Assembly: GCA_964505385.1 (NCBI GenBank)
Contig: CAZDIA010000034.1
Coordinates: forward strand, 1 to 31,263
From: SLJN01 sp964505385
GTDB lineage: Bacteria; Bacteroidota; Rhodothermia; Balneolales; Natronogracilivirgulaceae
Reading direction: 5' to 3'
Length of the DNA: 31,263 nt
Positions 15,512-23,609 of the stretch are shown here, in pieces; the first letter of the stretch is position 1; each line of letters begins with the position of its first letter. The position numbers and the translations under genes are program-made. A model generated the notes under the pieces. That model saw only the letters and a program-made list of their open reading frames with translations, had not been told where the DNA came from and made no database searches.

Positions 15512-16315
15512 TCACTTTCCGGTAAAATTGGGTTTTCGTTTTTCCAGAAATGCCGATGTCCCTTCTTTGAAGTCCTCTGTTCCGCAAAGTTCACCAAACA
15601 GCTCAGCTTCCTTATTAAAACCCTGCTCAGCAATATTGGCATCCTGAGCTGCCAGAACTGCCTTTATCGCATTGCTGATTGCAACCGGACTGTTCTTCAA
15701 CATCGATTTTGCAATTTCTGCGGCCTCCCCGGCTTCTTTACCTTCATCGGCAACCTTATTAAGCAGGCCTATTTGCTGAGCTTCATCAGATTTAACTTTA
15801 CGACCTGTGAGAATCAATTCGAGGGCTTTTCCCTGCCCTACCAGTTTTGTCAGGCGTTGTGTGCCCCCGTAACCGGGTATTAACCCGAGGCTCACTTCCG
15901 GAAGACCAAAAACAGAATTTGGTCCGCCAACTCTTACATGGCAGGCCAGTGCAAGTTCGCATCCTCCGCCAAGCGCAAAACCGTTTACAGCTGCAATTAC
16001 CGGTTTTCCGGAAGATTCAATTTGTTTAAATATCTCCTGGCCGCGTTCGGAAGTGACTTGCCCGCGCATTTCATTCAGCTCAGCAAGCTCGGAAATATCG
16101 GCTCCGGCAACAAATGCTTTATCACCGGCGCCCGTTACGACAACCGCTTTAATCCCATCATTTTGTTCCACTTCGGTAAATGCCGTTTCCAATTCATTTA
16201 ATACTTCTGAATTTAAGGCATTTAGTTTGTCAGGGCGGTTAATCGTTAAAGTTGCAATTCCATCAATATCTACATCCAATAATAATTGTTGAAATTCCTG
16301 ATTTGTATTACTCAT
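15512..16315 (-). CDS. Enoyl-CoA hydratase/isomerase family protein (crotonase)
   Basis: A 267-residue crotonase-fold enzyme, probably adding water to trans-2-enoyl-CoA in beta-oxidation or a related acyl-CoA pathway. The oxyanion-hole segments are AFVAGADISEL near 67-77 and NGFALGGGCELALA near 111-124. Both catalytic glutamates of true hydratases are present: Glu120 in GGGCELA and Glu140 in LPEVSLGLIPGYGGTQRL. That favours a hydratase over an isomerase or hydrolase, although substrate chain length is unknown. Its ATG overlaps the stop of the upstream coiled-coil membrane gene by four bases, so the two are probably translationally coupled. No other beta-oxidation gene is present in this window. 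Confidence 0.93.
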   Translation of the reverse strand: MSNTNQEFQQLLLDVDIDGIATLTINRPDKLNALNSEVLNELETAFTEVEQNDGIKAVVVTGAGDKAFVAGADISELAELNEMRGQVTSERGQEIFKQIESSGKPVIAAVNGFALGGGCELALACHVRVGGPNSVFGLPEVSLGLIPGYGGTQRLTKLVGQGKALELILTGRKVKSDEAQQIGLLNKVADEGKEAGEAAEIAKSMLKNSPVAISNAIKAVLAAQDANIAEQGFNKEAELFGELCGTEDFKEGTSAFLEKRKPNFTGK

Positions 16316-17190
16316 TTGGAGCGTAATTTGTTTGAAAGTTTCGAAGATTCGGTTTTATCAGATTCAGGTTCATCGGTATCCATCTCCTCAAGTTGCTGCA
16401 ATACAGTATACGTTGGTGGAAGATCATCTTCAATATCTTCCATCATAGTAGCCGTTTCTTCAAGATCCTGAATCAGGTTATCCAGTTGCAGCCCGATTTC
16501 TTCGGGGTTACTCATGGTCATCGATTTTTCATAAATATAACGGATCGTATCCTCAATCGTTTCAAGCTGCGACTCACAAATATGGTATTTTTCCTCCGCT
16601 TTTTGAAGCTTTTCAAGCCGCTTTTTCAGGATTGATAACCGGCGTTCTTTAATTTCACGAACTTTATCCCATTCAACTTTATCAATTTCTTTTTCCAGAA
16701 TCTCTATTTCACGGTTAATCTCATCATCAGAAGATGCGGTCAAATAATGTTTGTACCGGTTAAGCAGCTCCAGGTTTATAATATAATTTGTAAGCAGCCC
16801 CTCCATTTTTGTGGTGATATTATCAAGAAGTACCCTGCTGCTTACCGGTAGCTGAGCAAAATTCTGTTTGATTTGATTACTGATATGCTTAAGCACCAGA
16901 AACCTTCTTCGTGAGGATGAATCCAGCCTTTGGAATACCTGCCGGTCTTTATTCATCGTGTGCTCCTCACGCAGCTTGCGCATCTTCACACTCTTCTGAA
17001 AGCGCTCCATTCGTGGTACAGTGCCCAGATAAATCAACTCCAGCCCGATTGTGGAGACAATTATAATCTGAGATACCACATCAGTGCCCCCCGTAAAAAA
17101 TGAACTCAGCGTAGCAACGAGCAAGAACAGCAAATTGCCCGGATGCAGAAAAGCCTCCCGCGTATAATTTATGACCTTTACTTCACTCAT
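16312..17190 (-). CDS. Membrane-anchored coiled-coil protein, unknown function
   Basis: An unrecognised 292-residue protein. Two closely spaced hydrophobic helices lie at about 19-33 and 38-56, so the chain turns back and the rest should be cytoplasmic. Residues about 60-240 are rich in charged heptads, strongest at about 150-215 (EIEILEKEIDKVEWDKVREIKERR region split by short breaks), predicting long helices or a coiled coil. The acidic C-terminus (about 240-292) looks disordered. It lies between pspA and the enoyl-CoA hydratase gene, whose start overlaps its stop by four bases. An adaptor or membrane receptor for PspA or the AAA+ ATPase is a reasonable inference from position, with no direct evidence. 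Confidence 0.8.
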   Translation of the reverse strand: MSEVKVINYTREAFLHPGNLLFLLVATLSSFFTGGTDVVSQIIIVSTIGLELIYLGTVPRMERFQKSVKMRKLREEHTMNKDRQVFQRLDSSSRRRFLVLKHISNQIKQNFAQLPVSSRVLLDNITTKMEGLLTNYIINLELLNRYKHYLTASSDDEINREIEILEKEIDKVEWDKVREIKERRLSILKKRLEKLQKAEEKYHICESQLETIEDTIRYIYEKSMTMSNPEEIGLQLDNLIQDLEETATMMEDIEDDLPPTYTVLQQLEEMDTDEPESDKTESSKLSNKLRSK

Positions 17191-17319
17191 TGCCGGCCGG
17201 TGTTTATTAACATAATATCGTTATTATAACTAAGCCAGATATTTGACTTAAATTCTGCTTGTGCAGTTATTTCGCTGCTGAGTAATTATCCTCAGACCAG
17301 AATCACGTACAGATCGAAA

Positions 17320-18102
17320 TTAATTTTTCGTTTTTCCCCTGCCCATGGTCTTAGCAGGCTGCTCCTGTTCTTTATCTTTGCCCGTTTTGCCCGCTTTGCC
17401 GGCTTTTTGATCGCTTTTTTCTGAAGACGAATCCGCCGAACCGGCCTTCATGCGTTGTTTGAACTGTTTGACCAGCTCGGAAGCTCTCATTTTTTCGGCA
17501 TCCTGTTCAATTTCAAGTGTTTTGGTATCCACACTGTCAAGAGCCATTTCCATGCGGGCTTCGTTTTTAGCCGCATCTTCATTCACCTTTGAAATCATCT
17601 CATCGTGGGTAGCCTCAAGGCCGGCTACTTCAAACTTTTCCAGCGTATCAGCAATTTTTCCCTGCCATTCTGCTCTTTCACTTGCACGAAGAGCATCACG
17701 GGCTTCCTGTATTTTTCGATCCTTCTCACGCATAAACGCTTTTTTTACCTGAAGCGCTTTTTGATATGCCTGTTCCGCATGTTTGATTTGTTCCTCAGTT
17801 TGCTCGGCATGCTCCTCAGCCCGCTGAAGTTGTATGGCATAATTTTCGGCAATATCATCACGCTCGGAATTTATCGCTGATTCGATCTTTGCCGTTAATT
17901 CCTGAATGTTTTTGTCATAACGATTTTTCTCCTTTTTCAGCATCACGAGATTCGCCTTAACCGTGGCAATATTCTCATTCATTTTTGGCACCTGATCATT
18001 GAGCTCGCGAATATTCTGCTCGAGTATCAGCTTCGGGTCTTCCATCGCTCCGATGGCACCACCAAAAAGTGATTTTATGGCACGTATAAATCTTTTAAAC
18101 AT
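17320..18102 (-). CDS. pspA: PspA/IM30 family protein
   Basis: A 260-residue member of the PspA/Vipp1 family, which belongs to the ESCRT-III superfamily and assembles into helical rods on stressed inner membranes. It opens with an amphipathic helix (MFKRFIRAIKSLFGGAIGAMEDPKLI) that would bind membrane, then a long coiled-coil hairpin (about 25-145) and further helices to about 220. The last 35-40 residues are unusual: a lysine-, glycine- and glutamate-rich, probably disordered tail (KAGKAGKTGKDKEQEQ region). The start is ATG. It lies 46 bases after the phosphorylase gene and 129 before the coiled-coil membrane gene. No PspF, PspB or PspC is seen in the window. Confidence 0.93.
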   Translation of the reverse strand: MFKRFIRAIKSLFGGAIGAMEDPKLILEQNIRELNDQVPKMNENIATVKANLVMLKKEKNRYDKNIQELTAKIESAINSERDDIAENYAIQLQRAEEHAEQTEEQIKHAEQAYQKALQVKKAFMREKDRKIQEARDALRASERAEWQGKIADTLEKFEVAGLEATHDEMISKVNEDAAKNEARMEMALDSVDTKTLEIEQDAEKMRASELVKQFKQRMKAGSADSSSEKSDQKAGKAGKTGKDKEQEQPAKTMGRGKTKN

Positions 18103-18148
18103 AATTATTGAGTTTTTAAACCAGTTTCCATTGTAACAACCCTTATTA

Positions 18149-19501
18149 CTAATTCAGTTCAACAACTCTATCTTTATCAATACGGTATGATACGATAGGA
18201 ACTTCATCAGGTTTTGTTGTACTGATTGTCACCGAACCTTCAAGTAACTTCCGGGTTGGCGACTCGGCTTGCTCGTTATTCGTGTAACACCTAAGGATTG
18301 TTTCACCTTTTTGCACACGATCGCCTCTTTTCTTTATCATCTCAATTCCCGCTACCGGATCAACCCGGTCTTCTTTGGTTTTTCTTCCGGCACCGAGTTC
18401 AAGCGCGGCCATACCAATTTTATAAGCATCATACTCAGATATAAACCCATCTTCGAATGCCTGCAGATCAAATTGCAGGGATGCCTGCGGATAAGAATCC
18501 AGATCTTCCAGCACGCTGACATCCCCGCCCTGTGCTTTGGCGAGTTCCTTAAAACGCTTCAATGCCCCGCCCGAATCGACCGATTCTTTGCTCATTTCAA
18601 TTCCATCTTCAACAGTTTCTGCCTTGCCGCCAAGATGTATCATGGTACCCGCCAGAAGATGTGTGAGTTCCATGACATCATCCGGCCCTTTTCCGGAGAG
18701 ACCTTCGATACTCTCTTTTACTTCAAGCCAGTTTCCGATATAACGCCCCAGCGGCTGATCCATATTGGTGAGATAAGCAATGGTTCGTTTATCAAATTGT
18801 TCTCCTATTGCAACCAACTTTTCGGCAAGTTTCTGAGCTTCTATGCGGTTTTTCATAAAAGCCCCGGATCCCACTTTCACATCCAGTACAAGCGCATTTA
18901 TCCCCTCTGCCAGCTTCTTGCTCATAATGCTCGAAGCGATCAAAGGGACCGATTCCACCGTAGCAGTCACATCCCGTAGTGCATAGATACGCTTATCGGC
19001 AGGCGCGATTTCTTCAGTCTGACCGATCAATACCAGATTGTGCTCTTGCAACACCTTGCGATATTGATTTAAATCAAGGTCAGTACGAAAACCCGGAATA
19101 GATTCCAGCTTGTCGAGCGTGCCCCCGGTATGTCCCAGTCCGCGCCCGGAAATCATCGGCACCGGAACGCCATGACTTGCAACTATCGGTGCAAGCAGTA
19201 GCGATATTTTATCCCCAACGCCACCGGTAGAATGTTTGTCGACTTTGGTGCCCGGGATATCAGAAAGATCCAATACATCTCCGGAATGGAGCATCGATTC
19301 GGTTAAAGCAGATGACTCATCATCATTCAATCCGTTTAAAAACGCAGCCATTAAAAAGGCACTCATTTGATAATCAGGGAGCTTCCCTTCACTATAACTA
19401 TCAATTATAAATTTGATCTCATCCCTCGATAACCGCTCTTTATCACGCTTTTTCCGAATTAATGTTACCGGATTATGGGAAAATGATTCTACTTTGTTCA
19501 T
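18149..19501 (-). CDS. deoA: Thymidine / pyrimidine-nucleoside phosphorylase
   Basis: This enzyme cleaves pyrimidine nucleosides with phosphate to base and (deoxy)ribose 1-phosphate, in nucleoside salvage. The 450 residues match the family, and the family signature SGRGLGHTGGTLDKLESIPG is at 118-137. The phosphate-binding VDKHSTGGVGDKIS is at 87-100. The N-terminal helical domain (about 1-70), the alpha/beta core and the C-terminal domain are all present. Sequence alone does not separate thymidine phosphorylase (DeoA) from the broader pyrimidine-nucleoside phosphorylase (Pdp). It is the first gene of the six-gene minus-strand cluster and has a plausible promoter at 19575-19606. The link between this enzyme and PspA is not obvious and may be only shared transcription. 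Confidence 0.94.
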   Translation of the reverse strand: MNKVESFSHNPVTLIRKKRDKERLSRDEIKFIIDSYSEGKLPDYQMSAFLMAAFLNGLNDDESSALTESMLHSGDVLDLSDIPGTKVDKHSTGGVGDKISLLLAPIVASHGVPVPMISGRGLGHTGGTLDKLESIPGFRTDLDLNQYRKVLQEHNLVLIGQTEEIAPADKRIYALRDVTATVESVPLIASSIMSKKLAEGINALVLDVKVGSGAFMKNRIEAQKLAEKLVAIGEQFDKRTIAYLTNMDQPLGRYIGNWLEVKESIEGLSGKGPDDVMELTHLLAGTMIHLGGKAETVEDGIEMSKESVDSGGALKRFKELAKAQGGDVSVLEDLDSYPQASLQFDLQAFEDGFISEYDAYKIGMAALELGAGRKTKEDRVDPVAGIEMIKKRGDRVQKGETILRCYTNNEQAESPTRKLLEGSVTISTTKPDEVPIVSYRIDKDRVVELN

Positions 19502-19574
19502 ACTTTTAAAATTATATTACTTTTCATCCTGCATAATACTATTTAACAGGAAAGTAGCTACCAAAACGCTGATT

Positions 19575-19606
19575 CCAAAATAGATTTGACTATTTTCACC
19601 TTCAAA
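19575..19606 (-). promoter_or_regulatory. Bacteroidota-type promoter for the deoA-pspA-AAA+ cluster
   Basis: On the minus strand, TTTG (19603-19606), a 20-base spacer and TATTTTGG (19575-19582), which is one step off TAnnTTTG. The deoA start codon lies about 74 bases downstream. It is the only promoter-like arrangement I found for this cluster. Confidence 0.45.
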
Positions 19607-19665
19607 ATTCTTTTTTATTCAATTTTACGAGTTGCCCCGGCTGCCAAATACAATCTCTTGTAAAA

Positions 19666-19724
19666 CCTCCCTGATTTTCTTCACATCTTAACCTTTTTCA
19701 TTTCTTTATCACTTTACAGGGAGG
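19666..19724. repeat. Octamer array bounded by CCTCCCTG/CAGGGAGG inverted repeat
   Basis: Between perfect inverted arms CCTCCCTG (19666-19673) and CAGGGAGG (19717-19724) lies a pyrimidine-rich stretch that reads with an 8-base period: CTTCACAT, CTTAACCT, a 9-base unit, CTTTATCA, CTTTACAG (19679-19719). It resembles the arrays at 23610-23749. Confidence 0.55.
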
Positions 19725-19858
19725 ATATGCAAAACTAACTATTTGGCCAATCTGAGTTTTTTTAAAGCCTCCTGCAAGATATGTCTGAACTTTTTTCTAC
19801 GTTACAAAATTGATTTGTATATTCGGTAATCAACAAATTGAACAGCAAGCCTCGCTTC

Positions 19859-20488
19859 ATGGAAATAAATATCCTGCATATACTTATAATCCTGTTTATC
19901 CTTTACCCTTTCATCAGGCAGCTGCTTGACAACCTGAGAGGCGAGGAACCGGAAAAAGCGCATAAAACAGCTAAGCGCAGTACCGGCAGTGATCCCTGGG
20001 AAGAACCGGAAAAATATGACTGGGGAGGCGACGCGACCAAAAGCACTGATCAATCCGAGAGGAAATCTCCATGGGAGGATGCCTTTAAAGAGCTCGAAGA
20101 GATTTTTACCGAACAAACTACCGGGCAACAAAAACAAAAAACGGAACCGAACCCTCAACGGCAAAGGGGACAACATGAACGAAAAACAGAGCCTACACGC
20201 AAACATCAGGAACCTGTAGAGCTCTCCGACAATCCTTACGAGGCTGATCTACCGGACTTTTCGCATCAGGAGCATATTGATCACGAGTCACTTTCTATAG
20301 GTGCCAGCAATCCTATTTATAATGAGGATCTCGGCTCCGGGGGACCGCGTGGTAATGTGACAGCGGCAAAACAAATTCAGAAAACATTCCGTAACCCAAA
20401 TTCACTGCGGGCTGCATTCATTTTCAAAGAGGTTTTTGATCGACCCGGCGCCCCTCCCCGTCGCCGGCGTGTAACTCCGTATTCGTGA
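19859..20488 (+). CDS. Single-pass membrane protein with disordered middle, unknown function
   Basis: A 209-residue protein from the ATG at 19859; the frame could start seven codons earlier at a TTG (19838), but the ATG directly precedes the hydrophobic helix (about 2-23, INILHILIILFILYPFIRQL). The middle is charged and low in complexity (Glu, Lys, Gln, Thr) and probably disordered. The C-terminal 35 residues look conserved in style: TFRNPNSLRAAFIFKEVFDRPGAPPRRRR resembles a short basic helix with an arginine-rich end, a pattern I have the impression of in small Bacteroidota membrane proteins but cannot name. It stands alone on the plus strand, 78 bases before pdxB, and could be in the same transcript. 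Confidence 0.7.
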   Translation: MEINILHILIILFILYPFIRQLLDNLRGEEPEKAHKTAKRSTGSDPWEEPEKYDWGGDATKSTDQSERKSPWEDAFKELEEIFTEQTTGQQKQKTEPNPQRQRGQHERKTEPTRKHQEPVELSDNPYEADLPDFSHQEHIDHESLSIGASNPIYNEDLGSGGPRGNVTAAKQIQKTFRNPNSLRAAFIFKEVFDRPGAPPRRRRVTPYS

Positions 20489-20566
20489 CTTTTTATACTT
20501 TTCCGGTCTGAGATTATCACATGACAGCCTGATTAACCATAGCAACCATCTACGTTTTGCGTCTGC

Positions 20567-21676
20567 ATGACCTCAAAAATTAATCTGCTCTCCGACTGCA
20601 ACATACCCTTCCTCAATACATTTTTTGATCAGCCTGTATCACTTGAACTCTTTGACCCGGATATCGGTCCTCAAACCGATCAGCTCAAAAAAGCTGACGC
20701 CTTGTTAATCAGAACAGTTACAAAGGTGGATGAAAAAATGCTTCGGAGCGCACCTGAGTTGAAAATCATATGCAGCGCTACATCCGGCTATGACCACATG
20801 AATTTCGCTCTTTTAAAAACGCACGGTATCGAAACCCGCTGGGCATCCGGTTGCAATGCGCAAAGTGTGGCAGAGTATGTCGCCTCAGCTCTAATCGCCT
20901 GGGCGGAAGATCATGATGAGGAATTAAATCATTTAACGGTTGGCGTAGTTGGGGCCGGTCACGCCGGCTCGGCAACTGCTCAACTGCTTGCCAGGCTGGG
21001 TTGTAACTGTATCGCTCATGATCCGCCGAGGGAGGAACGCGAGCCGGGATGGAAAGGCGCAAGTATTCCGGAGGTTTTGAATTGTGATATTCTCACACTG
21101 CACGTCGGGCTCAATCAGTATCCAGAATATCCCACATTTCACTGGCTCGATGAGGAAAAGCTCAAATCTGGCCGTGCTAAACTTATTATTAATGCGTCAC
21201 GGGGCGGGGTGATTGATGAATCAGCTTTAAAAAAACACCATGTCGAATGGGTGCTTGATGTTTGGGAAAACGAACCTCAGGTTAACCCCGAAATCGTTTT
21301 GCAATCCCGGATCGCCACTCCACACATTGCCGGTTATTCGCGTCAATCGAAATATCGCGGTACCCGGATGTCGGCAGAAGCTATTTATCGTTTTTTCGGG
21401 ATAAATCCGGAATTGCCCGATGAACTGCGCCCGAAAACCGAACTCCCGGATGCCGATATGTGCCAATCAACTGTCGAGTTTCTTTCCGAATTACACCCGA
21501 TGTTCGAATTTCATCAGAAAATGCAGGAAACTGCTTTGGAAAATGATCCTAAGCAACGATCTTCCGGTTTTCTGAAATTACGGGTTGCCTATCCGTCTCC
21601 GGATGAGTTCGCGGCCCTTCAATTTTCCGAATCCCACAGACAAAAGTTTCCGGAACTTGCCGAACTGTTTTCATGA
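20567..21676 (+). CDS. pdxB: 4-phosphoerythronate dehydrogenase
   Basis: This NAD-dependent dehydrogenase oxidises 4-phosphoerythronate, the second step of the DXP-dependent pyridoxal phosphate pathway. The 369 residues are close to the usual 380. The D-isomer 2-hydroxyacid dehydrogenase fold is clear: the NAD-binding VGVVGAGHAG near 125-134, the substrate segment ASGCNAQSVAEYV near 93-105, the active-site arginine at 212 (NASRGG), the acid in WENEP near 233-237, and His253 in TPHIAGY. SGCNA and TPHIAGYS with the following RGT separate PdxB from phosphoglycerate or lactate dehydrogenases. Its stop overlaps the start of the ABC permease by four bases. Confidence 0.93.
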   Translation: MTSKINLLSDCNIPFLNTFFDQPVSLELFDPDIGPQTDQLKKADALLIRTVTKVDEKMLRSAPELKIICSATSGYDHMNFALLKTHGIETRWASGCNAQSVAEYVASALIAWAEDHDEELNHLTVGVVGAGHAGSATAQLLARLGCNCIAHDPPREEREPGWKGASIPEVLNCDILTLHVGLNQYPEYPTFHWLDEEKLKSGRAKLIINASRGGVIDESALKKHHVEWVLDVWENEPQVNPEIVLQSRIATPHIAGYSRQSKYRGTRMSAEAIYRFFGINPELPDELRPKTELPDADMCQSTVEFLSELHPMFEFHQKMQETALENDPKQRSSGFLKLRVAYPSPDEFAALQFSESHRQKFPELAELFS

Positions 21677-22953
21677 ATAAACAGATCACCCCTTTTGAAT
21701 TTCTAAAAATCATCAGTGGCAAAAGTGATGCCATCACACGCATCTCATTTCTGCTACTTCTGTTGATGGCCGGTTTTGCTGCGTGGCAGCTGGCTTCCGG
21801 CGCCACACTTGAGGATCGTGTTGTTTACATCCGGTACACTTGTTTTGTTTTTGCCGGTGCACTTGCATTTTTAGTACCACATCTTCTCTACCCTGAAAAC
21901 CGGCTGAGCTGGATCCAGCAGCTTAACCCACCGAAACTGTATCTGTTTGGAGCTCAGCTGATGAAGTTACTTCCTCTTACGTTTGTCTTCATTTTGATGG
22001 TGGTGATACTCGGATTTTATGATCCCGCAGCTCCCACAGATAACCTTGCCGATAAGTCTGTTTTTGTGCTCCAGGGTATTCTCTTCCTGATCGGTCTCAC
22101 AATTTACGGATCATTTCGGTTTTTGATTATCGGCCGCCGCTCCCAACAGTGGCAGGAAGGAATACGGGGAGCCGGCCTTTTTGAGGGGTTGAAACAGGTA
22201 GGTCAGCCTTCAGCTACACCTGCCGGCATGTTTCCGTCATTTGGCGCTACAGTCGCAATTTCCGGCGGGGGAATGCTGCTTGTGGTATTGCAAGCTTGGT
22301 TAATCGGAGTCGGATCAATTGCAACAGGGTGGTTGCCTTATCTCATATTACTCATTTGGGCAGTCATGAAAATTTACAGCGAACGCAATGCTATAGACCA
22401 GCATTTTTATCAGACGCAGGCATTTTACAGTGAACTGTTTATCAACCCAGGCGCGCAGGGCGGCGAGCAGCGAGAGCCGGCTACCTTTGATGCCATATAC
22501 TGGGTTCCAAGGGCCTGGCGCGCTCCGGTGTGGGCGGGAGTTCTGCAACTCGACCGCCGCATTCCTTTCGGTAGGATAATGGTTTTGATGGTCTTTTTTC
22601 TCTGGTTTCTGTTCTACACCGGCTTAAATCCGGAAATCATCGTAGCCTGGATTGTTATCATGATTGCATGCAAAAACGCATTGGTTTATATGCTAACCAC
22701 CGAACAGATCGGCCCGCTGCCCTTTCAATTAATACTTCACTCTCCGGCTCAATGGATTCGAACCCGGTTTTTCATAAACCTGCGCTGGACTCTTGCTCTT
22801 TTTCTTGGGTTGCTCTTACCGGTCTGGCTCAGCGGCCGTTTTGACTGGTCGTTTCTATGGATATGGATTTCTGTTGATCTGATTGCCGCCCTGATTAGTG
22901 CGTGGCTGGTAACACAACTTCATGAATTGAAATTTAAAAAACAGTATGTCTGA
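21673..22953 (+). CDS. ABC transporter membrane subunit (putative exporter permease)
   Basis: A 426-residue polytopic membrane protein with about nine or ten hydrophobic helices (for example at about 22-40, 53-68, 96-114, 133-150 and 196-216), and a cytoplasmic stretch at about 150-190. No transporter signature beyond that is visible. The gene is joined to an ABC ATPase by an eight-base overlap and to pdxB by a four-base overlap, so the permease function is inferred from that pairing. The single membrane subunit with a separate ATPase fits an ABC-2-like or EcsB-like exporter. The substrate is unknown; the link to pyridoxal phosphate synthesis may be no more than shared transcription. Confidence 0.75.
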   Translation: MNKQITPFEFLKIISGKSDAITRISFLLLLLMAGFAAWQLASGATLEDRVVYIRYTCFVFAGALAFLVPHLLYPENRLSWIQQLNPPKLYLFGAQLMKLLPLTFVFILMVVILGFYDPAAPTDNLADKSVFVLQGILFLIGLTIYGSFRFLIIGRRSQQWQEGIRGAGLFEGLKQVGQPSATPAGMFPSFGATVAISGGGMLLVVLQAWLIGVGSIATGWLPYLILLIWAVMKIYSERNAIDQHFYQTQAFYSELFINPGAQGGEQREPATFDAIYWVPRAWRAPVWAGVLQLDRRIPFGRIMVLMVFFLWFLFYTGLNPEIIVAWIVIMIACKNALVYMLTTEQIGPLPFQLILHSPAQWIRTRFFINLRWTLALFLGLLLPVWLSGRFDWSFLWIWISVDLIAALISAWLVTQLHELKFKKQYV

Positions 22954-23584
22954 AGCCTTAGTAGCTGAAAATATTTCCAAAAGATATGGCACCGGCAGCT
23001 ATGTAATACATAACCTGTCGCATACCTTTGATCCCGGAACAGCAACCGGATTAATTGGTCCGAACGGTTCCGGAAAAACAACCTTTCTCAGACTTGTCAG
23101 TACCACTGCATTTCCGACTTCCGGCTCCGTGCATTACGGTGAACTTAATATCCATGAAACCCCCGGAAAATATTTACAGCATGTTGGGCTGGTTAGTGAC
23201 AGCACCGGGCTGCCGGAGTATTTAACTGCAGAGGAGCTGCTCAGCTGGATTCTGCGCTCCCGGAATCAATGGGATAATGAATCGGTAAAGCGAATTCACA
23301 ATATGCTTGAAGCGGTTTCGCTGGATGAGCGGCGTGAAAACCTGATTGGCACCTACTCCAGCGGAATGGTGCAAAAAACCCTGATTGCGGCCAGCCTCAT
23401 CGCTCACCCCGACATCATCCTGCTTGATGAACCCTTTCGTGCCCTTGATGTTGACAGCACAGAACGTACGATCAACCTGCTTACTGAATTCCGTGACAAT
23501 GGCGGCACCATCCTGATATCAAGTCATATCAGATCTACTCTTGACCGCCTTTGTGAAGATTATCTTGAATTTCCAATAAAATGA
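22946..23584 (+). CDS. ABC transporter ATP-binding protein
   Basis: A 212-residue nucleotide-binding subunit. Walker A is GPNGSGKT at 38-45, the signature is YSSGMVQK at 137-144, and Walker B is IILLDEPFRALD near 157-168. The H-loop histidine is in ISSHIRS near 192-198. A signature with SxGM instead of SGGQ is common in ABC-2-type exporters such as drug or lipid exporters. It is short, with no C-terminal extension. The start overlaps the permease stop by eight bases, so the two subunits are coupled. It probably forms a dimer bound to two copies of the permease. Confidence 0.93.
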   Translation: MSEALVAENISKRYGTGSYVIHNLSHTFDPGTATGLIGPNGSGKTTFLRLVSTTAFPTSGSVHYGELNIHETPGKYLQHVGLVSDSTGLPEYLTAEELLSWILRSRNQWDNESVKRIHNMLEAVSLDERRENLIGTYSSGMVQKTLIAASLIAHPDIILLDEPFRALDVDSTERTINLLTEFRDNGGTILISSHIRSTLDRLCEDYLEFPIK

Positions 23585-23609
23585 TCCCGGAAGTTCGACA
23601 CCTAAAAGA

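Larger units (their letters stand above)
19502..19858. other. 357-base intergenic region with promoter and octamer-array element
   Basis: This spacer lies between the divergent deoA and membrane-protein genes. It contains the candidate deoA promoter (19575-19606) and the pyrimidine-rich octamer array with flanking inverted repeat (19666-19724). The remaining 130 bases before 19859 are AT-rich with no recognised gene or RNA. Confidence 0.6.

Noticed and set aside
18269..18979. 236-codon plus-strand frame
   Set aside because: Entirely antisense to deoA, whose signature motifs are intact; the product resembles no family.
22946..23584. Degenerate ABC signature (YSSGM) as a sign of a dead ATPase
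   Set aside because: SxGM signatures are normal in ABC-2-type exporter ATPases, and Walker A, Walker B and the H-loop are intact.
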